64,000 nt of DNA from Clostridia bacterium (GTDB lineage Bacteria; Bacillota; Clostridia; Oscillospirales; Acutalibacteraceae). The notes beneath the pieces are model-generated. The model did no database searches. It saw only the letters and a program-made list of their open reading frames with translations, and was not told the origin of the DNA. The DNA is taken from positions 62,001 through 126,000 of the forward strand of contig CAAEIG010000102.1 in the NCBI GenBank assembly GCA_900755895.1, written 5' to 3'. Shown piece by piece: positions 53,093 through 62,129 of the stretch; within the stretch, counting starts at the first letter, position 1, and each line of letters starts with the position of its first letter. Made by a program: the position numbers and the translations under genes.

Positions 53093-54472
53093 TTACTGCT
53101 CTCGATCCTGATATTTTTCCACAATCAAATTGGCGCACTTATAGATATCTCCGCCGCCCAAAGTGAGGATCAAATCTCCTGGTTGCGCCATTTCCATCAC
53201 GTAGTCCGCGATTTTCTCAAAGCTGTCAAACCAGACGCTGCCGGGAACCTTAGCCGCCAGATCGCTGGTGTGGATGCCATAGGTGTTGGTTTCGCGCACA
53301 GCTAAAATTTCCGTCATCACCAGGTGATCGGGGATGGACAGAGCCTTGGCAAAATCATCCAGCAGGTTGTAAGTTCTGGAGTAGGTGTGAGGCTGAAAAA
53401 CAGCCCATACTTGGCGGTATCCCATACGCATCGCAGAGGTGAGCACCGCATGAAGCTCGGTGGGATGATGGGCAAAATCATCTGCCACGGTGACGCCTTC
53501 AAATTTTCCCAGCACTTCAAAGCGCCGGTGTACCCCGGAGAACCGTCCCAGGGACTGGCAAATCTTTTCGGGATCCACCCCGAGGCTGTGTGCAGTGGCA
53601 GCAGCGGCCAGAGCGTTCATCATGTTGTGCTCGCCCGGTACGATCAAATTCACACGACCCAATTTTTCTCCCCGATAGGTCAGGGTGAAATCTTCACAGG
53701 CTGTGTCCTCCTCGTTCATTTCCGTGGGGTAGTAATCGTTGGTATCGCTCATGCCAAAGGTGACGACCTTAGCGTGGGTCAGGCCTTGGACGCTTTTCAT
53801 GGCATTGGCATTGTCGCCATTGACCACCAACAGCTGAGAAGTCTGTTCGGCAAACTGATGGAAGGACTTGATGATGTTATCCAGTGTTTTGAAGTAGTCC
53901 AAGTGGTCAGCATCAATGTTCAAAATGACAGAGACCGCCGGATGCAGCTGTAGGAAGGTGTCCACATACTCGCACGCTTCCACTACAATAGTCTCGCTTT
54001 TGCCAATGCGGGAGTTGGCGCCCAACATGGGAAGCTTTCCTCCGATGATAGCGCTGGGATCCATCCCACCGTCGATGAGCACTTCGGTGAGCATGGCAGT
54101 GGTGGTAGTTTTGCCGTGAGTTCCGGAGACAGCTACCGGCCGCTTAAATTTCTTGGTTAGGCAACCCAGCATGACAGAGCGCTCCAGAGTGGGGATGCCC
54201 CGTTCCCGAGCAGCGACCAGCTCAGGGTTATCGCTTTTGCAGGCGGCGGTGTATACCACGCATTCTGCGTCGCCGATATTTTCGCTTTTATGGCCCATGA
54301 AAACAGGAATCCCATAACCTTTGATGCGATCCAAGGTGTCGGACTCGTTGATGTCGGATCCAGTGAGCTCATAGCCCTTGTGATGAAGGATCTCCGCCAT
54401 GGGGCACATGCCGGAGCCGCCAATACCTACAAAGTGCAGTTTCTTGACGTGATCCAAAATAGTATCGCTCAT
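53093..54472 (-). CDS. murC: UDP-N-acetylmuramate--L-alanine ligase
   Basis: MurC adds L-alanine to UDP-MurNAc, the first amino acid of the peptidoglycan stem. The 459-residue protein has the Rossmann start (HFVGIGGSGMCPMAEILHHKGY), the ATP loop SGTHGKTTTT, the ENILN-type central motif LNIDADHLDYF, and a C-terminal Mur ligase domain (FQPHTYSRT). AAGGAGAG precedes ATG 54472 on the minus strand. It is followed by a Cof-type phosphatase rather than by murB or ftsA. Confidence 0.96.
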   Translation of the reverse strand: MSDTILDHVKKLHFVGIGGSGMCPMAEILHHKGYELTGSDINESDTLDRIKGYGIPVFMGHKSENIGDAECVVYTAACKSDNPELVAARERGIPTLERSVMLGCLTKKFKRPVAVSGTHGKTTTTAMLTEVLIDGGMDPSAIIGGKLPMLGANSRIGKSETIVVEACEYVDTFLQLHPAVSVILNIDADHLDYFKTLDNIIKSFHQFAEQTSQLLVVNGDNANAMKSVQGLTHAKVVTFGMSDTNDYYPTEMNEEDTACEDFTLTYRGEKLGRVNLIVPGEHNMMNALAAAATAHSLGVDPEKICQSLGRFSGVHRRFEVLGKFEGVTVADDFAHHPTELHAVLTSAMRMGYRQVWAVFQPHTYSRTYNLLDDFAKALSIPDHLVMTEILAVRETNTYGIHTSDLAAKVPGSVWFDSFEKIADYVMEMAQPGDLILTLGGGDIYKCANLIVEKYQDREQ

Positions 54473-54620
54473 AAATCTTCTCTCTCCTTGGTGAGATTTT
54501 GATTTTCCCATAATTAATCATATTATATGGCAAAATGACCGGAAAATAAAGTCTAAATTTGAAAAATACGCCTTTTCAAGTGGGAAATGCTGTCTTGGGC
54601 TTTCTAGCCGTGACCGTCTC

Positions 54621-54648
54621 ACCAATTTCAGCCTCTTGCCATACTATG
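54621..54648 (+). promoter_or_regulatory. SigK-like sporulation promoter before dpaA
   Basis: AC (54621-54622), 17 bases, then CATACTATG (54640-54648), close to the SigK pattern AC-N17-CATANNNTA. It lies 33 bases before dpaA, whose B. subtilis counterpart is SigK-controlled. Agreement is partial. Confidence 0.4.
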
Positions 54649-54680
54649 GAAAAGAACGGCAGGGAAGGGGATAGCATCTT

Positions 54681-55538
54681 ATGATAACATGGGGGATTCT
54701 TGGCGGAGACCGGCGTCAGCTGTACTTAGCTCGCTCACTTCGGGAGGATGGCAGCACTGTGTTTCTTCACGGTTTGGAGGAATTGGAGGGCGCCCAGGAG
54801 TTCCCTTGGTTGTCTTTTGAGGAGCTCTGTGATCGCAGCCAAGGAATTCTTTTGCCACTGCCCGCCACCAGGGATGGCAAAGTGCTCAATGCCCCCTATG
54901 GAAGGGAACCCATTCCTTTGACCGATACCTTTGCGGAAAAACTGAGGTGCCATACGGTTCTTGGAGGAATGGTGGAGAAACTGCGCCAGTCCTCCCCCCT
55001 GTGGGAGTCCGCAGACCTGATGGATTATTTCCAGCGGGAAGAGCTGACAATCGGCAATGCCTTCCTGACTGCAGAGGCAGCCCTTGCCCTAGCAATTGAA
55101 AATTGGCCTGGAGGGCTGGCCGGTTCCCATTGTTTGGTGACTGGATTTGGACGCATTGGGAAAGCGCTGTGTCCCGGGCTTCGATCTTTGGGAGCCTGGG
55201 TGGACTGTGCTGCCCGCAAGCCAAAGGATTTGGCTGGGATCAAAGCCTTGGGATGCCAAGCGTTAACGTATTCCCAAATATCCCGTTCTTATGATTTGAT
55301 TTTCAATACTGTTCCGGCCCCTGTGCTGGGTGAGGAAATCTTACACCGTCAGAGCAGTGAGACGCTTTTGATGGAATTGGCCAGTGCTCCGGGAGGAATC
55401 GACCGGGATGCCACCCAGCGCTGCGGACTTCATGTGCTGGATGCTCCGTCCCTACCGGGGCGGTTTTCCCCCAAGGCCTCGGGGGAACTGATCAAAGAGG
55501 CTGTGTACCATATCTTGGATGAAAGGCGGATGTCCTGA
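54681..55538 (+). CDS. dpaA: Dipicolinate synthase subunit A
   Basis: DpaA (SpoVFA) with DpaB makes dipicolinic acid in the mother cell of sporulating Firmicutes; this is then packed in the spore core. The 285-residue protein has a Rossmann domain near residues 145-175 (CLVTGFGRIGKAL), the N-terminal WGILGGDRRQLYLARSL, and late LMELASAPGG and LPGRFSPKASGELI family signatures. dpaB overlaps its stop by one base (TGATG). It marks the organism as an endospore former. Confidence 0.93.
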   Translation: MITWGILGGDRRQLYLARSLREDGSTVFLHGLEELEGAQEFPWLSFEELCDRSQGILLPLPATRDGKVLNAPYGREPIPLTDTFAEKLRCHTVLGGMVEKLRQSSPLWESADLMDYFQREELTIGNAFLTAEAALALAIENWPGGLAGSHCLVTGFGRIGKALCPGLRSLGAWVDCAARKPKDLAGIKALGCQALTYSQISRSYDLIFNTVPAPVLGEEILHRQSSETLLMELASAPGGIDRDATQRCGLHVLDAPSLPGRFSPKASGELIKEAVYHILDERRMS

Positions 55539-56113
55539 TGAAAACCCTTGGATTTGCCATGTGTGGTTCCTTCTGCACTTTTGAGAAGGCGACTGCGCAG
55601 ATGGAGAACCTTTCTCGTACCTATCACATTCTGCCCCTGATGTCCCAAAACGCCTATACCACCGATACGCGCTTTGGAAAAGCTGAGGACTGGGTAAAGC
55701 GGGTGGAGGAGATCAGCGGTCATGAAGTGCTGCACACCATTGTGCAGGCAGAGCCCATTGGGCCGAAGGGCATGGTGGACGTTCTAACAGTGGCTCCCTG
55801 TACGGGGAATACCCTGTCAAAAATTGCCTCGGGGATTACGGATACCCCTGTAACCATGGCGGTAAAATCCGCCCTTCGCATCGGGATCCCCGTGGTGCTG
55901 TGCTGTGCGACGAATGACGCCATGGCCGCTTCGGGCCCCAATCTTTTGCGGCTGCTCAACACCAAGAACGTCTACTTGGTTCCCTTGCGCCAGGATGATC
56001 CCGTCAAAAAGCCGGTTTCTCTGGTGGCGGATTTTACTCTGTTGCCCCAGGCAATTTCTCTGGCGTTGGAGGGAAAACAGTTGCAGCCTGTGTTTTTGCC
56101 GCCGTTGAGTTGA
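55538..56113 (+). CDS. dpaB: Dipicolinate synthase subunit B
   Basis: DpaB (SpoVFB) is the flavoprotein-like partner of DpaA. The 191-residue protein has an N-terminal GFAMCGSFCTFEKA, a central LTVAPCTGNTLSKIA and the PVVLCCATNDAMAASGPNLLRLL element. Both halves of the enzyme are present and adjacent, so dipicolinate synthesis should be complete given a lysine-pathway precursor. Confidence 0.93.
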   Translation: MKTLGFAMCGSFCTFEKATAQMENLSRTYHILPLMSQNAYTTDTRFGKAEDWVKRVEEISGHEVLHTIVQAEPIGPKGMVDVLTVAPCTGNTLSKIASGITDTPVTMAVKSALRIGIPVVLCCATNDAMAASGPNLLRLLNTKNVYLVPLRQDDPVKKPVSLVADFTLLPQAISLALEGKQLQPVFLPPLS

Positions 56114-56125
56114 TGGAAACTTCTA

Positions 56126-56154
56126 TTTACAAAATTCGCGTTTTGGGGTATCAT
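56126..56154 (+). promoter_or_regulatory. SigA-type promoter for the zinc-ribbon gene
   Basis: TTTACA (56126-56131), a 17-base spacer and TATCAT (56149-56154), 54 bases before ATG 56208. Confidence 0.55.
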
Positions 56155-56207
56155 AAAAACGCATAGCCCCCAGTGGCTGTGGACTTTTGAGAAAAAGGAC
56201 GGGGAAC

Positions 56208-56687
56208 ATGCTTTACTGTACCAAATGTCATGGCGTCTGCCCGGATTCCGCCATGAAATGTCCCAACTGTAAAAGCGGGAAATTGCGCCCGGTAAACCCA
56301 GAGGATCTTGTGCTGCTGCACAGGGCGGATCAGTATACCGCCATGCTTTTGGAGGAGCAGTTCAAGGAGAAACAGGTGGTTTACCGGATGGATCCCTTGC
56401 AAGGAGGGCGCATCTCTTACCTGTACGAAGGGGATGTGATGCCCACCGATAAGATGGTGCTGGTCCGATGGGAGGATTATCCCATCGCCAAGGAGCTCTC
56501 TGCTCAGGTTGCCCAGCGAGTGGAGAAAGAACGTGCCGGGGAAGAGGGGGAGACCTTCGAGGACATGCCCCGCAAAAAGCGGATTGTGGTGCAGATTGTT
56601 TCCGTCTTTGCGTTTTTGTTGGCCATCATGCTGGTGGTCTACGGAGCGGATTTCCTGGCCGGTTGGCTCAAGGGACTGTTTCAATAA
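56208..56687 (+). CDS. Zinc-ribbon membrane protein of unknown function
   Basis: The 159-residue protein opens with a zinc ribbon (CTKC...CPNC, residues 4-22). A soluble middle (about 30-115) holds charged helices and strands, and one membrane segment near the C-terminus follows (about 130-150, VVQIVSVFAFLLAIMLVVYGADFLA). The middle part may be a DUF2007-like signal-transducing fold, but I could not confirm it. AAGGACGGGG precedes ATG 56208; TTG 56187 is an alternative. It is followed after 59 bases by metY-like; no partner is obvious. Confidence 0.75.
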   Translation: MLYCTKCHGVCPDSAMKCPNCKSGKLRPVNPEDLVLLHRADQYTAMLLEEQFKEKQVVYRMDPLQGGRISYLYEGDVMPTDKMVLVRWEDYPIAKELSAQVAQRVEKERAGEEGETFEDMPRKKRIVVQIVSVFAFLLAIMLVVYGADFLAGWLKGLFQ

Positions 56688-56746
56688 CGGTAAAACAGCC
56701 GGTTTTCGGCCGGATGATTTCATTTTAGAAACGAGGGAATAGAAAC

Positions 56747-58027
56747 ATGCAGGATTTCAAGCCGGATACCCTGTGTATCCACGCCGGTTACACGCCTCAA
56801 AACGGAGAACCCCGTGTTGCTCCCATTGTGCAGAGTACCACCTATGTTTACGAGAGCTCCAAGGAGATGGGAGATCTGTTTGATTTGCAGGCCGAGGGCT
56901 TTTTCTACACCCGTCTGGCAAATCCCACCTTGGATGTGGTTGAGAAGAAAATCGCCGCTTTGGAAGGCGGTGTTGGAGCATTGCTCACCTCTTCCGGTCA
57001 GTCGGCCAATTTGATGGCTGTGCTGAACATCTGCCCCGCCGGGTTCCATGTGGTGAGCTCCAGCGCTATTTATGGTGGCACCTTCAATCTGTTCTATAAG
57101 ACCATGAAGGAAATGGGCATTGAGACCACTTTTGTGCCTCCCACCGCAACCCTGGAGGAATTGCGTGCCGCCATGCGACCCAATACCCGCGCAGTCTTTG
57201 CAGAGACCTTGGCCAACCCCTCTCTGGCGATTGCAGACCTGGAGGTTTTTGCTCAGGCAGCTCATGAGCACGGTGTGCCGCTGATTGTGGACAACACATT
57301 CCCCACGCCCATCAATTGCCGTCCCTTTGAGTTTGGCGCAGATATTGTCACCCATTCCACCACCAAGTACATGGACGGTCATGCTGTTCAGGTGGGCGGT
57401 GTCGTTGTGGATTCCGGCAATTTCAATTGGGACAACGGTAAGTTCCCCATGCTCACAGAGCCGGACGAGTCCTATCACGGCATTGTATATACCAAGCAAT
57501 TTGGCAAGGCAGCCTATATCACCAAAGCCCGCACCCATCTGATGCGGGATATTGGAGCTCAGGCGGCTCCCATGAATGCGTTCCTGCTGAATCTGGGCCT
57601 GGAGACCTTGGCCCTGCGCATGGAGCGTCATTGCTCTAACGCCATGAAGGTGGCCCAGTTCCTGGAAGCGGATCCCCGTGTGGCTTGGGTCAATTACCCC
57701 GATTTGGAGTCCAGCTCTCAGCATGAACTGGCCAAGAAGTATATGCCTCACGGCACCTGCGGCGTGGTATCCTTTGGCGTCAAGGGCGGCCGGGAAGCAG
57801 CCACAAAGTTTATGGATAGCCTGGAAATGGCTTCCGTGGTCACTCATGTGGCGGACCTGCGGACTTGCTGCCTGCATCCGGCCAGCACCACTCACCGCCA
57901 GATGAGCGATGAGCAGCTGGAAGAAGCCGGTGTTCCCGCTGATTTGATCCGCCTGTCCGTGGGCATTGAGAATCCTGAGGACATCCTCAAGGATATCGAC
58001 CAAGCCCTTGAGAAAGCGGCTCACTAA
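56747..58027 (+). CDS. O-acetylhomoserine sulfhydrylase (Cys/Met metabolism PLP enzyme)
   Basis: The 426-residue fold-type I PLP enzyme has the MetY pattern. It starts with DTLCIHAGYTPQ and has QSTTYVY, YTRLANPTLDVVEKKIAALEGG, the DNTFPTP Asp and Schiff-base Lys207 in HSTTKYMDGH. It likely joins O-acetylhomoserine and sulfide to homocysteine. A related gamma-lyase role cannot be excluded, though the N-terminal loop and length favour MetY. No SAM riboswitch is seen upstream, unlike metK. GAGGGAAT precedes ATG 56747. Confidence 0.92.
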   Translation: MQDFKPDTLCIHAGYTPQNGEPRVAPIVQSTTYVYESSKEMGDLFDLQAEGFFYTRLANPTLDVVEKKIAALEGGVGALLTSSGQSANLMAVLNICPAGFHVVSSSAIYGGTFNLFYKTMKEMGIETTFVPPTATLEELRAAMRPNTRAVFAETLANPSLAIADLEVFAQAAHEHGVPLIVDNTFPTPINCRPFEFGADIVTHSTTKYMDGHAVQVGGVVVDSGNFNWDNGKFPMLTEPDESYHGIVYTKQFGKAAYITKARTHLMRDIGAQAAPMNAFLLNLGLETLALRMERHCSNAMKVAQFLEADPRVAWVNYPDLESSSQHELAKKYMPHGTCGVVSFGVKGGREAATKFMDSLEMASVVTHVADLRTCCLHPASTTHRQMSDEQLEEAGVPADLIRLSVGIENPEDILKDIDQALEKAAH

Positions 58028-58050
58028 AATAGAAGCTGACAGTACACGCT

Positions 58051-58090
58051 AAAAAGGCGAAGAACAATATGTTCTCCGCCTTTTTGTTTT
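58051..58090 (+). terminator. Rho-independent terminator after the sulfhydrylase
   Basis: AAAAAGGCG-AAGAACA pairs with TGTTCT-CCGCCTTTTT; the T-run TTTTTGTTTTT follows. Confidence 0.88.
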
Positions 58091-58142
58091 TCTATAAGGG
58101 TTGGGAAAAACATCAGGTCTGCATGTTTGAGAGAAATCCTAC

Positions 58143-58177
58143 AAAAAGGTCCTGCTTTCACCAAGCAGGACCTTTTT
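58143..58177 (-). terminator. Perfect-palindrome terminator ending the lipoprotein gene
   Basis: AAAAAGGTCCTGCTT and AAGCAGGACCTTTTT pair over 15 bases around TCACC. It lies just past the lipoprotein stop, which reads leftward, and can work on either strand. Confidence 0.9.
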
Positions 58178-58181
58178 AAGC

Positions 58182-58778
58182 TTATGCAGTTTGAGAGAAG
58201 GTCAATGTCACCGCTTGTACCGTGTCAGCAGGGTCAAAAACCTCTGGTGTGAAAAAGCTCTCCGTGGAAAGGGAGCTGCTTTTTCTATCGGTATCAGCTG
58301 TAAAGAGAGCCACCGGAATCTCCTTGTCCATCTGTATCTCCACTGGTTCTGACAACCAGGTGTGGGTATAGGCGATGACATTTTTCGGAAAGATCATGGG
58401 CTCGCTTTGGAAGGAGGAAGTCCCCAAGCCGTGAACAGACATGGCAAAGCTTCCGTCTTCCTGATAGATTAAGGAGAACACCCCATTTTGAGATTCCATC
58501 GTCTCCTCATCCCAAGCGACACTTCCTCCACCGGAGCTGACCCAGGTACCGTCCTGAAGCACATAGCTGGAAACGGTGATAGAAAGTGTGCTCTCTGGCG
58601 GTTGGTACAAAAAGAGCTGAGCGGTATTCCGCAGGTTCAGGTAGTCCAGGACTTCTTGCTGTTCCTCTGTAAGGGGATAGGGCTGGAGCGTGTTGGCGGC
58701 AGTTTTTTCTCCACAGCCTGCCAGCAGGGAAACCAGAGCCGTTAAGAGTGCCATCAGTAATACCAAAGTTTTTTTCAC
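58182..58778 (-). CDS. Small lipoprotein of unknown function
   Basis: The 198-residue protein has a lipoprotein signal (MKKTLVLLMALL...LLAGC, with the lipobox cysteine near residue 22). A beta-rich mature domain follows that I do not recognise. GTG 58778 is the start, overlapping the upstream acetyltransferase stop (GTGA), with GGAGTGAG at the right distance. Anchoring on the outer face of the membrane is expected. The pair is translationally coupled; a link in function is not evident. Confidence 0.85.
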   Translation of the reverse strand: MKKTLVLLMALLTALVSLLAGCGEKTAANTLQPYPLTEEQQEVLDYLNLRNTAQLFLYQPPESTLSITVSSYVLQDGTWVSSGGGSVAWDEETMESQNGVFSLIYQEDGSFAMSVHGLGTSSFQSEPMIFPKNVIAYTHTWLSEPVEIQMDKEIPVALFTADTDRKSSSLSTESFFTPEVFDPADTVQAVTLTFSQTA

Positions 58779-59569
58779 GTGTACTCACTCCTTTTGACCA
58801 TCAAGCAGGGATAGGCGTGACTGAAGTGATATCCCAGTTTTTCCGCCAAAGCTACGCTGCCCTTGTTGGCGGCGTCCCAACTGGGATACAGTCTTCGATC
58901 CAGACAGTGGAGGATCAAAGCGCTGGCACAGCACAGAGCCAGCCCGCGACGGCGGTACTCCTTTTTTGTGTCGATCTCAATTTCAATGCCGTCGTGATAC
59001 CAGGAGTAGGTGGATGCCCCGGCAACCAGTTCATTTCCATGCAGTGCAACAAACCCGTGACCATGTGCGTAGAAATCTTCCCACGTGGGGAACTGCCCAC
59101 AGAGATCCCGAGCCCAGGGAGTTTGCAGGCTCAGCTGATACAGTTCTTGATCAATAGCTTTTAGGGTAAAGCCCTGGGGAAGGGAGTCTCGGTAACACTT
59201 CAGCTTGGCTTGGTCAAAGATGTCCGGTTCCTTGCGAATGGCGTAGCGGTATTCCAGTGTTCCTCTGCCTTTATGGACCTGTTCCAGCAAGGTTTGCCAG
59301 TGGCGGTTCTGAGGTATGACAATGGCTTCTTCTGCAGAGAAACCCTCGGGGAGGTAGCTTGCCAATTCTTGAGCTCCCGGACTTTGCCAATCCCCGCCCA
59401 GAATGAGAAAGTCTCCAATCCACAACAGAGCTGCCTGGGGAACTTCCTGGTTATCCGCCCAGGCCCTGCCCATACACCCTTGCAGCACGGACCAAATCAA
59501 AGTTTCCTCCCAATCCCCAAAAAGGGGTCGAAGGATTTCACGCTGTTGGGCGGGAATTTCCACCATCAT
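58775..59569 (-). CDS. GNAT-family acetyltransferase with N-terminal extension
   Basis: The 264-residue protein has about 130 unrecognised N-terminal residues and a C-terminal GNAT-like domain (about 140-264). Its elements are IEIEIDTKKEYRRRGLALCCASALI (acetyl-CoA loop) and SWDAANKGSVALAEKLGY. The pattern resembles the GNAT_acetyltran (PF12746-like) group. ATG 59569 with AAAGGAG upstream is preferred over 59638. It is coupled to the lipoprotein gene. The substrate is unknown. Confidence 0.85.
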   Translation of the reverse strand: MMVEIPAQQREILRPLFGDWEETLIWSVLQGCMGRAWADNQEVPQAALLWIGDFLILGGDWQSPGAQELASYLPEGFSAEEAIVIPQNRHWQTLLEQVHKGRGTLEYRYAIRKEPDIFDQAKLKCYRDSLPQGFTLKAIDQELYQLSLQTPWARDLCGQFPTWEDFYAHGHGFVALHGNELVAGASTYSWYHDGIEIEIDTKKEYRRRGLALCCASALILHCLDRRLYPSWDAANKGSVALAEKLGYHFSHAYPCLMVKRSEYT

Positions 59570-59627
59570 ACCATCATCTCCTTTGCTTTCTGGAATCAGT
59601 ATAAAGCAAGGAGCAGGTGTTTGCAAT

Positions 59628-59656
59628 AAAAAAGCCACGGCAGTGACACCGCGGCA
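59628..59656 (-). terminator. Terminator after the sensor kinase gene
   Basis: Read on the minus strand, GCCGCGG pairs with CCGTGGC (one wobble) around TGTCACTG, followed by TTTTTTAT. It overlaps neither coding stop but sits 5 bases past the kinase end at 59661. Confidence 0.7.
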
Positions 59657-59660
59657 TCTT

Positions 59661-61376
59661 TTATTCTTCCGGTTTTTCTGAGGCTTTTTCAGCCGATGGT
59701 GAAGAGGTATTCTCCTCCTGAGGTTCCTCCGGGAGAGGAAATTCTTCCTCTTGTTTTGCAGTGGAAGGAGCAGGGGGAACTGTGGGGGATTTGATGACGA
59801 CTAACGGGAAAACTACAGAAACTACAAATAGGTCTCCGTCAGTGTGAACGCCAAATTTACCTCCACAAGCTTCTGTGAAACTCTTTGCAATGGAAAGCCC
59901 CAATCCGCTGCCCTCTGTGGAGCGGTTTTGATCCCCACGGACAAATCGGGCGGTCAAATGCTCAGCATCCATGGTGATCTCGTTTTTTGAGATATTTCGG
60001 ATCGTCGCCACGGCTGAGCCATTTTGAGCGGTAAGACTCACATATACCCGCGAACCAGGCAGAGAATACTGAGCACAGTTGCGAATGAGGTTTTGGAACA
60101 CTCGGTACAGTCGCTGACCATCAGCGTGCACAATGAGGGGGGTGTCAGGAATATCAACTCTCCAGGTCAAACCAGAATTGCGTACGGTGATGTCCATTTC
60201 ACCGAAGGTCTGCTGAAGCAGTTTGCCGATGTCCAGATTGTCCAAATTCAGGGAGATATTGCCTGTGGCTGCCTTCGAGACTTCAAACACATCCTGCACA
60301 ATGTGGTTTAAGCGGTCGGCTTTGCTGGAGATGGTCTTGATGTAATCCACCACATGGGGAGGCAGATCCGGTTCCTTTTTCAGCAGCTCCACATAGCTGA
60401 TGATGGAGGTCAAAGGCGTTTTGATATCGTGGGAGACGTTAGTGATCAGCTCCACCTTAGTGCGGTCCGCTTTGATGCCCTCCTCCACAGCTTTTTGAAT
60501 GCCGGTGCGGATCATGTTCAGCTGCATGGCACAGTCATACAGGTTGGACGTAGGGGGCATGTGGTTGACAGCATTCAGGTTTCCACCGTACATCTCAGCA
60601 ATTTGGGCCATGAGGATGGACCAGTCCCGCAGATCGCGTTTTAGGGAGAGAATGTACCAGACCACGCTGCCAATCACCCCAGCAGTAGCAAATCCCAGGG
60701 TGCCCAACAGGAAAAAGTTTCGAATGGGGGAGTCCCCACAGCTGAGCAATCCTCGAAAGACAACGGCAGAGACTCCCAAGACTGCTACAATGACTGCCAG
60801 AGTGGAAAAGACTCTGCGAAGACTGCGCTGTTCAAAATTGGTCAATTCCCGGTACTGATTCAGAGAATTCAGAGCTGAGTGAATAATATTGTGACGGAAA
60901 AACTGCCGGTTCTTTCCAATGTCCAAGCAGAGGAAGTAGAGCAAAATCACTGCGGCAATGGGGGAAATCCAACCGCCTAACGTGGTGCTTGTATCCAGCA
61001 TCAGAGCGATCATCATGACCACAATGATGGTCACAAGTTTAATTTCAACCCACACTTTTTTTAACCAGTGGGCCAACAGCTCTTCAAAGTTGTGACGGTC
61101 CTTCCGCAGAACAAACAGCAGGACTAATAGAATGACCAAAAACAAAGTGATGCTCACTCCGGCCACTGGCAGCCAGTCGGGGCGATATGTGCCATTCACA
61201 AATTGTTCGATCGACTCCCCCAAGTTGCTGGCTGAAACGGGGTCCAGACTGACGGATACCAGGAGCATCATTCCGGCAGTGGCGCCGCACAGCAGAATGA
61301 GAAAACACAACCAGGAGATGGCTCCTCGGAACACATCGCCGTTTTTTTGCTCAGTGTTTTTCAAATTTGTATCCAA
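59661..61376 (-). CDS. VanS-like sensor histidine kinase with six membrane segments
   Basis: The 571-residue protein has about six hydrophobic segments (about 15-41, 68-90, 113-128, 135-153, 186-210, 217-245). A HAMP-like linker follows, then HisKA with His316 (NVSHDIKTPL), the N-box (FQNLIRNCAQYS) and an ATPase end (GSGLGLSIAKSF). It finishes with an acidic, Pro/Glu-rich tail from about 545. A partner response regulator lies directly upstream: the TTG start at 61376 overlaps its last 26 bases, with AAAGGTGG before it. The multi-segment sensor differs from the two-helix type and may read membrane or envelope state. The signal is unknown. Confidence 0.92.
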   Translation of the reverse strand: MDTNLKNTEQKNGDVFRGAISWLCFLILLCGATAGMMLLVSVSLDPVSASNLGESIEQFVNGTYRPDWLPVAGVSITLFLVILLVLLFVLRKDRHNFEELLAHWLKKVWVEIKLVTIIVVMMIALMLDTSTTLGGWISPIAAVILLYFLCLDIGKNRQFFRHNIIHSALNSLNQYRELTNFEQRSLRRVFSTLAVIVAVLGVSAVVFRGLLSCGDSPIRNFFLLGTLGFATAGVIGSVVWYILSLKRDLRDWSILMAQIAEMYGGNLNAVNHMPPTSNLYDCAMQLNMIRTGIQKAVEEGIKADRTKVELITNVSHDIKTPLTSIISYVELLKKEPDLPPHVVDYIKTISSKADRLNHIVQDVFEVSKAATGNISLNLDNLDIGKLLQQTFGEMDITVRNSGLTWRVDIPDTPLIVHADGQRLYRVFQNLIRNCAQYSLPGSRVYVSLTAQNGSAVATIRNISKNEITMDAEHLTARFVRGDQNRSTEGSGLGLSIAKSFTEACGGKFGVHTDGDLFVVSVVFPLVVIKSPTVPPAPSTAKQEEEFPLPEEPQEENTSSPSAEKASEKPEE

Positions 61377-62052
61377 TGCCCCATACCACCTTTAAATACT
61401 CCGGTTCCCCGGGGTTGATTTCAATTTTTTCACGGATCCGGCGGATGTGCACCATCACCGTGTTCTCCGTGGAGTAGGCCGATTCGTTCCAAATCTTGCT
61501 GTAGATTTCTTCAGCAGGGAAGATCCTGCCGGGGTTGCGCATGAGAAGTTCCACGATTTTCGTCTCCGTGGCGGTGAGCTTGATAGGCTCTCCATCGGCA
61601 TAGAGTACGTGCTCGTCCAGGTTAAAGCAAAGTCGGCCGTTGACGATGGTGTTTTCACCACTGGAGTGAATGTCTCCCAAGCTGGTGTAGCGCCGCAGTT
61701 GGGATTTTACCCGGGCAACCAGTTCCATGGGGTTAAAGGGTTTGGTTACATAGTCGTCCGCGCCCATGGAAAGGCCGATTACCTTGTCGCTGTTTTCGCT
61801 TTTGGCGGACAAAACGATGATGGGGAGGTTTTTCTTTTCCCGGATTTTCATAATGGCGGAGAGGCCATCCAGCTTTGGCATCATCACGTCAATGATTATC
61901 AGGTGAATATCCTTGGTCATCGCCAGATCCAGAGCTTCCATACCGTCGTAGGCTTTGAAGACTTGAAAGCCTTCACTTTCCAGATTCAAGGCAATGGCGC
62001 GTACAATTTCCCGGTCGTCGTCCACAACCAGAATATTCTTTTTCTCGTCCAT
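61351..62052 (-). CDS. OmpR/VanR-type response regulator
   Basis: The 233-residue protein has a receiver domain with acidic pocket Asp11-13, phospho-acceptor Asp55 (IIIDVMMPKLDG), Thr/Ser switch SAKSEN and Lys in YVTKPFNP. A winged-helix DNA-binding domain follows (about 130-233, with TATETKIVELLMRNPG and TVMVHIRRIREKIE). GGGAGGGACC precedes ATG 62052 on the minus strand. The gene overlaps its sensor kinase. Targets are unknown; the divergent pdaA-type gene is one candidate by position only. Confidence 0.95.
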   Translation of the reverse strand: MDEKKNILVVDDDREIVRAIALNLESEGFQVFKAYDGMEALDLAMTKDIHLIIIDVMMPKLDGLSAIMKIREKKNLPIIVLSAKSENSDKVIGLSMGADDYVTKPFNPMELVARVKSQLRRYTSLGDIHSSGENTIVNGRLCFNLDEHVLYADGEPIKLTATETKIVELLMRNPGRIFPAEEIYSKIWNESAYSTENTVMVHIRRIREKIEINPGEPEYLKVVWGIGYKFEKH

Positions 62053-62129
62053 AAGGAATGGTCCCTCCCAAGCATAACTTCCGATTGTACAGGAAGAGCA
62101 TATCGGTTCTTCCTTACATTCCCGGCAAT

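Noticed and set aside
56688..56746. SAM riboswitch before the O-acetylhomoserine sulfhydrylase
   Set aside because: The gap is only 59 bases and lacks the S-box core; only a small CCGG hairpin is present.
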